64,000 nucleotides of DNA from Saturnia japonica (taxonomy: Eukaryota; Arthropoda; Insecta; Lepidoptera; Saturniidae): positions 1,364,001-1,428,000 of the forward strand of contig CM065318.1 in the NCBI GenBank assembly GCA_033032175.1, in the 5' to 3' direction. Position 1 is the first letter of the stretch. Each line of letters starts with the position of its first letter. Below are positions 60,556 through 64,000 of this stretch, piece after piece. The position numbers and the translations under genes were made by a program. A model generated the notes under the pieces. That model did no database searches. It saw only the letters and a list, made by a program, of their open reading frames with translations, and was not told where the DNA came from.

Positions 60556-61042
60556 CTACCTGTGTCCGAAATTTCGCTTACGTCAACTATAGAATGCCCG
60601 TGCGAATCTTGCTCCTCCGCTCTCGACTATTTTAAAGATAGAGTTCTTATTGTGGGTGTTCCTTAGAAGATAGACGTATACTCTCCCTGATTTTTTGTAG
60701 GTCTTTTTAATGTCTACAATAGTTTAGTGTATTAATTTGCTATATCTTATAAGGTTTACTCAGCGTAAGCCATATAAGCGCCCAAATTGATTCACCAGTT
60801 TCTTTATATTTGTGCGGAACCATAATTATTTTTCTTTAATAAAGTTAAGTAAGTTACTCCCTATAACATCAACTATCTATCAGTGAAAGTCCCGTCAAAA
60901 TCGGAAAACAGACAGATATACAAAAGATTACAAAAAACTTTTTTTATAGGTGTCGTATACGAGTATACTTTCATAAGAATTTAGTATAAAGTTGCTATTT
61001 TGACTTTACAAACAGACACTTCAATTTTATTAATTGTATAGA
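60556..61042 (-). mobile_element. Helitron family B copy 2 (487 bp)
   Basis: On the minus strand it starts TCTATACAATTAATAAAATT; the 3' end is GTAG instead of CTAG. The flanks are A and T. The interior matches 54325-54832 throughout (gtgggtgttccttagaagat, atttgtgcggaaccataatt). Confidence 0.87.
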
Positions 61043-61504
61043 TTAATTTGAATTTGAGCTTCTAAGTAGAATGAAGATATTGATATTTACACTAACCAGT
61101 ATTAAAAATCGGTAAGTTCATAGGTAAAAATACCCAATACTATAGTAGATAAGGATTCATTTTAATTGTTTTTCTGCTGTAGCACTTTTTCACGCAAAAT
61201 ATTTTAACGTCAATGTACTTAGTAGGTAATCGAAAACTTGTTAAGCCTGTAAAATATATTTTGATCCTCGTTAAATTAAATTGACGTTTTACGAAGCGTC
61301 TCCAAACTAACTTTACAGACGAAAACTTTTAGACACGTCAAAAAATAAGAGCAAAGTAAAATACGCTGCGTGTAAAAAACTATCTCTCTCGTAACGAACG
61401 AATCAAATTAACTCTACAAAGTTATATAAAAATAATTTAAAATGAGCAAAGTGTTTTGAACACGTTTAAATGAAGATATTAAAAAAATTTAATGAAGTTC
61501 TTTT

Positions 61505-61652
61505 TACCCGACTGCGAAAAAGGAGGGATATGTTTTTCGAGCGCATGTATCTATATGTCTATTTCTTTGGCACACTCTGTAGCCTTAACGGCTTGATGGA
61601 TTTTAACATACGAGGTGTCGTTAGATTCATCTCAATTGTGGGAGTGATATAA
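61505..61652 (+). repeat. Dispersed repeat ended by a Helitron
   Basis: Starts tacccgactgcgaaaaagga, a widespread insect repeat phrase, and runs through ggcttgatggattttaacat up to the Helitron C insertion point. Confidence 0.55.
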
Positions 61653-62003
61653 TCATTATATGAATACGTGAAGCAAAAACTTTCTACCCCTTTTTAAGCG
61701 TATCGCGTGCACGGAAGACTGCGAGATTTGGCATGGTTAAAGATTATATGGAGAAGGAGTGTAGAAAGCTAAAATTGATCTATAATTTCTGTTACTAACA
61801 TATTAAATAAAATAAATTATTAAAACTAACCCGAACAGTGCCATTGTACTTAGACCCCCCAAATATTGACATTGTCACTCAACGAAAAGTGACAGCAAGT
61901 GATATAATATTCTTTGTTTAGGTTCATACGGCAAATGTCAAACAGAAAATAGTCTATGATTAAAAAGTCACTGGTCGAATTTCGATCATTGGGCGATCGC
62001 TAG
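61653..62003 (+). mobile_element. Helitron family C copy 5 (351 bp, exact ends)
   Basis: Starts TCATTATATGAATACGTG and ends TTGGGCGATCGCTAG with the canonical CTAG. The flanks are A and T. Core blocks are cgcgtgcacggaagactgcg and gacattgtcactcaacgaaa. Confidence 0.92.
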
Positions 62004-62399
62004 TACGATTAATTTATGAAGTTTTACTTATTAAACGCGTGAAGGTACGCACACCAACAATTGTTTTTCTCAAGACATCGATCAAAGTGTGGTTGCACAT
62101 ACTTGTATTAATATCGAGTAATAATATAATCAAACAGTGGCCACAAATACAATAGTAATAAGTATATTATGTTTGTAAAAAATATTATCCTCTACGTATT
62201 CTCATCGGTACAATTAGAATGGGCGGTCCTTTTGATTGCTTCCCTACGCGTGTACTATGAATGCGACCATAACTGAATACTTCATACAAGTGGACGCCCG
62301 GGTGATATCAGCACGATTGTTTTGCATAAAACCATTCCGGTTTATCGCTACCGTAGCTTTACAGAGGAACGGGTTGGAAATATTATTTTTTATGTACTT

Positions 62400-62640
62400 T
62401 AACATCTCTTGCTTAAATTGTGTTTTTTTTTTAGAATAGCTCGGCATTGACAGTACTGCTTGTGATGGTATGTACAGCACAATTTAAACACAACAACGAC
62501 CACCGGGAGATCTAAATCTATAAATATCTATTCACGTTACCCTTAAAGGACTCGATGTCGTAAGGAGAGAACACATTGGCCGGGAAAAGGTTCCACAGTT
62601 TCACGATTCGACAAAGATAAGTCATAGAGAATTTTTTAGT
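62400..62640 (-). mobile_element. LINE tail (CRIVKLWNLFPANVF type)
   Basis: The minus strand reads KKFSMTYLCRIVKLWNLFPA, then NVFSPYDIESFKGNVNRYL and a stop. It is a CR1/Jockey-like C-terminus of the same kind as 17875, followed by the 3' tail toward 62400. Confidence 0.8.
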
Positions 62641-62654
62641 TTCTGCCGAGATGG

Positions 62655-62950
62655 AGGTTACTTGCGGTAGGTATATGAATCAAGTTACTTTTTTCGGTAA
62701 CATTTCGAATTTACAACTGGCAACTGGCAGCGTGTACGGACTCCGCGTCGATCGATGTGAATTCGAATCCCTACAATCCTATCACACACAACTGACATTT
62801 ATGCTCATCACACAAAGTCAGACATGGCCGGGGATCGAACCCGCGACCTCTCGGCTCAATAGTAGCGTTTACTACCAGCGTTTCTAATGCCTAACTCGTT
62901 AGATACCACCCTCAAGTTGAAAATCTCTCGCTAAACACCATAAGCTGCAC
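62655..62950 (+). repeat. SINE family 2 copy interrupted by an inverted tRNA-derived SINE
   Basis: The head is ggactccgcgtcgatcgatg and gaattcgaatccctacaatc. The tail resumes with gataccaccctcaagttgaa. Between them (about 62795-62895) is an inverted second tRNA-like unit with ggccggggatcgaacccgcg, a perfect reversed B box. Confidence 0.7.
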
Positions 62951-63084
62951 TTAGTGTACCACCATCTTGGACCACATCGTCATTTAAGATCATGTGAGAT
63001 TGTGGCCACAACACTAAACCTATAACGATAAAATAACTCACAATGACACGTGTAGCTGTCAATCTATGTATATTAATAAAGTTG

Positions 63085-63370
63085 TAGTTTTTTTTTTAAT
63101 GATAAAAAGTGTGCAAACGGTCAGGTGGCGCATCTGATGGAAAGTGTTCACCGCTGCCCACAAACATCCACAGCACCAGAGGGCTCGCAGATGCGTTGCC
63201 GGCCTTTTAGGGAAGAATAAGTTCTATTCTTGAAGGTCACCAGCTCATAACGCCTCGGAAAGACCTCAGGTGACAGCTGGTTCCACAGAGTGATTGTGCG
63301 AGGCAGAAAGTACCTTAAGAAACGTACTGTTATGGGACGCTGGACATCGAGGTGGTGTGGATGGAATTTA
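63085..63370 (-). mobile_element. LINE tail ([12 protein letters not shown] type), second copy
   Basis: The minus strand reads QRPITVRFLRYFLPRTITLW, then [20 protein letters not shown], then TYSSLKGRQRICEPSGAVDV, CGQR and a stop. A T-run at 63089 is its poly-A tail. It is the same family as 33060 and slightly longer. Confidence 0.88.
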
Positions 63371-63774
63371 AAAGTTCTGAAGTTCAGAAGTAAAGTTCTG
63401 TTTGTACATATAATATATTTTTTTTAGTTATACCTATTTCTTTTGTCGCGTCTAGTAGAGGATAAAATTGAGAACTGCGCGCAACATATGACGGAAGCGC
63501 GACATGGTTTAGTTAACCCCATAAACGATAGTATAAATATGAATTCTACGTGAACTGTTTATATAACATATTTGCATTAACTTGATATTATATAAAATCT
63601 GTTGTTATAATTTGTAGATGGTTTTTATGCGGGATCTTGAAGTGACATATTGTGGTTTTTATTTTTTTGACTGTGTATTATATAATATTGGTGGCATTTT
63701 GTGTGATATAATTTGGTTGGTGTGCTTAAGTGAAGCGGATTATAAATATAAAGCGGAAAATATGCATGTAGAAG

Positions 63775-63840
63775 AACTATTGCAAAGGGAGGATCCTCCG
63801 ACCAGACGGGTGTTATGTCTGGCGGGCAGCTGCCCAACGG

Positions 63841-63871
<31 letters not shown>

Positions 63872-64000
63872 AGAACTGACTACACTGTTAGCCTTAGGGG
63901 CCCTAAAGCCGCTGCGGCTTTTACAGCTTCACCGGACTTGGGGGCGAGCGCAGAGGGCACTCAGCCGCGAAAGTTTTGTGGACGACTCGCACGAGGGTGC
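63775..64000 (-). mobile_element. Element X plus SINE family 3, running off the window
   Basis: Element X (ggaggatcctccgaccagac, then ggcgggcagctgcccaac) is joined to a 26-T run (63846-63871) and then the SINE 3 block from agaactgactacactgttag to ttttacagcttcaccggact. Reverse-complemented it has the same order and nearly the same junction as 26937-27150. The element continues past the window end. Confidence 0.8.

Larger units (their letters stand above)
32743..64000. other. 31 kb upstream of exon A; probable first intron or 5' flank
   Basis: No dpr exon was recognised here. Long unassigned AT-rich stretches are 33480-34140, 35225-36100, 36430-37190, 37660-39320, 39550-42710, 44620-46220, 47530-49550, 49700-50870, 51220-52350, 55200-56280, 58190-59770 and 63380-63770. 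GC-richer patches without a gene are at about 41160-41360 and 55680-55790. Short tetra- and trinucleotide repeats occur, for example AAAT-like at 55575 and GTGTA-like at 35160-35215. Confidence 0.6.

Noticed and set aside
62820..62895. Possible minus-strand tRNA with a perfect B box
   Set aside because: No cloverleaf can be drawn and the sequence is embedded in a nested SINE structure.
1..64000. CRISPR arrays, rRNA genes, bacterial promoters, intact transposase or viral genes
   Set aside because: None seen. The direct repeats present are either tandem satellites or dispersed retroelements, and all reverse-transcriptase remnants are short C-terminal tails.

Overview
This window is nuclear DNA from an insect, most probably a moth or butterfly (Lepidoptera). 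The evidence is an AT-rich background, spliced animal-type exons separated by multi-kilobase introns, and a dense mix of repeats I recognise from lepidopteran genomes: Helitrons with 5'-TC and CTAG-3' ends, tRNA-derived SINEs, RTE-type LINE tails and CR1/Jockey-like LINE tails. The species cannot be named from sequence alone. There are no prokaryotic operons, rRNA genes, CRISPR arrays or intact transposase/polymerase genes.

The one host gene I can support is a partial dpr-family gene (defective proboscis extension response; two-Ig-domain neuronal surface protein) on the minus strand. Five consecutive internal exons are found at 32742-32564, 25740-25624, 23298-23205, 16332-16205 and 5557-5389. 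Each has AG/GT borders and the splice phases agree (0, 0, 1, 0). Together they encode the end of the N-terminal linker, all of Ig1 and nearly all of Ig2. The resemblance, judged from memory, is to the Drosophila dpr8/dpr9/dpr21 subgroup. The signal-peptide exon(s) upstream of 32742 and the C-terminal exon(s) downstream of 5389 were not found and probably lie outside the window.

Layout by region. 1-5388: intron or flank after the last exon, with an RTE tail, a short SINE and several GC-richer patches. 5558-16204: a 10.6-kb intron with RTE fragments, a 177-bp tandem array, a Helitron and a large inverted repeat. 16333-23204: a 6.9-kb intron with two copies of one Helitron family, several SINEs, and a plus-strand ORF that ends at a strong splice donor. 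23299-25623: a 2.3-kb intron with little in it. 25741-32563: a 6.8-kb intron with a composite SINE insertion with target duplications and a 21-G tract, a CR1-like LINE, and three more Helitron families. 32743-64000: 31 kb with no recognised exon, probably the first intron or 5' flank. It holds LINE tails, nested Helitrons, nested SINEs, a second large inverted repeat and an unexplained minus-strand ORF of about 109 codons near 43 kb.

No new multi-gene system is visible. The most useful leads are a non-autonomous Helitron family with four copies delimited to the base, a composite retroelement found at two loci, two long inverted repeats, and three unexplained open frames (20.7, 43.2 and 52.4 kb). 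Coordinates of most repeats are approximate to about 10-30 bp. Splice sites and the Helitron ends marked as exact were read base by base.
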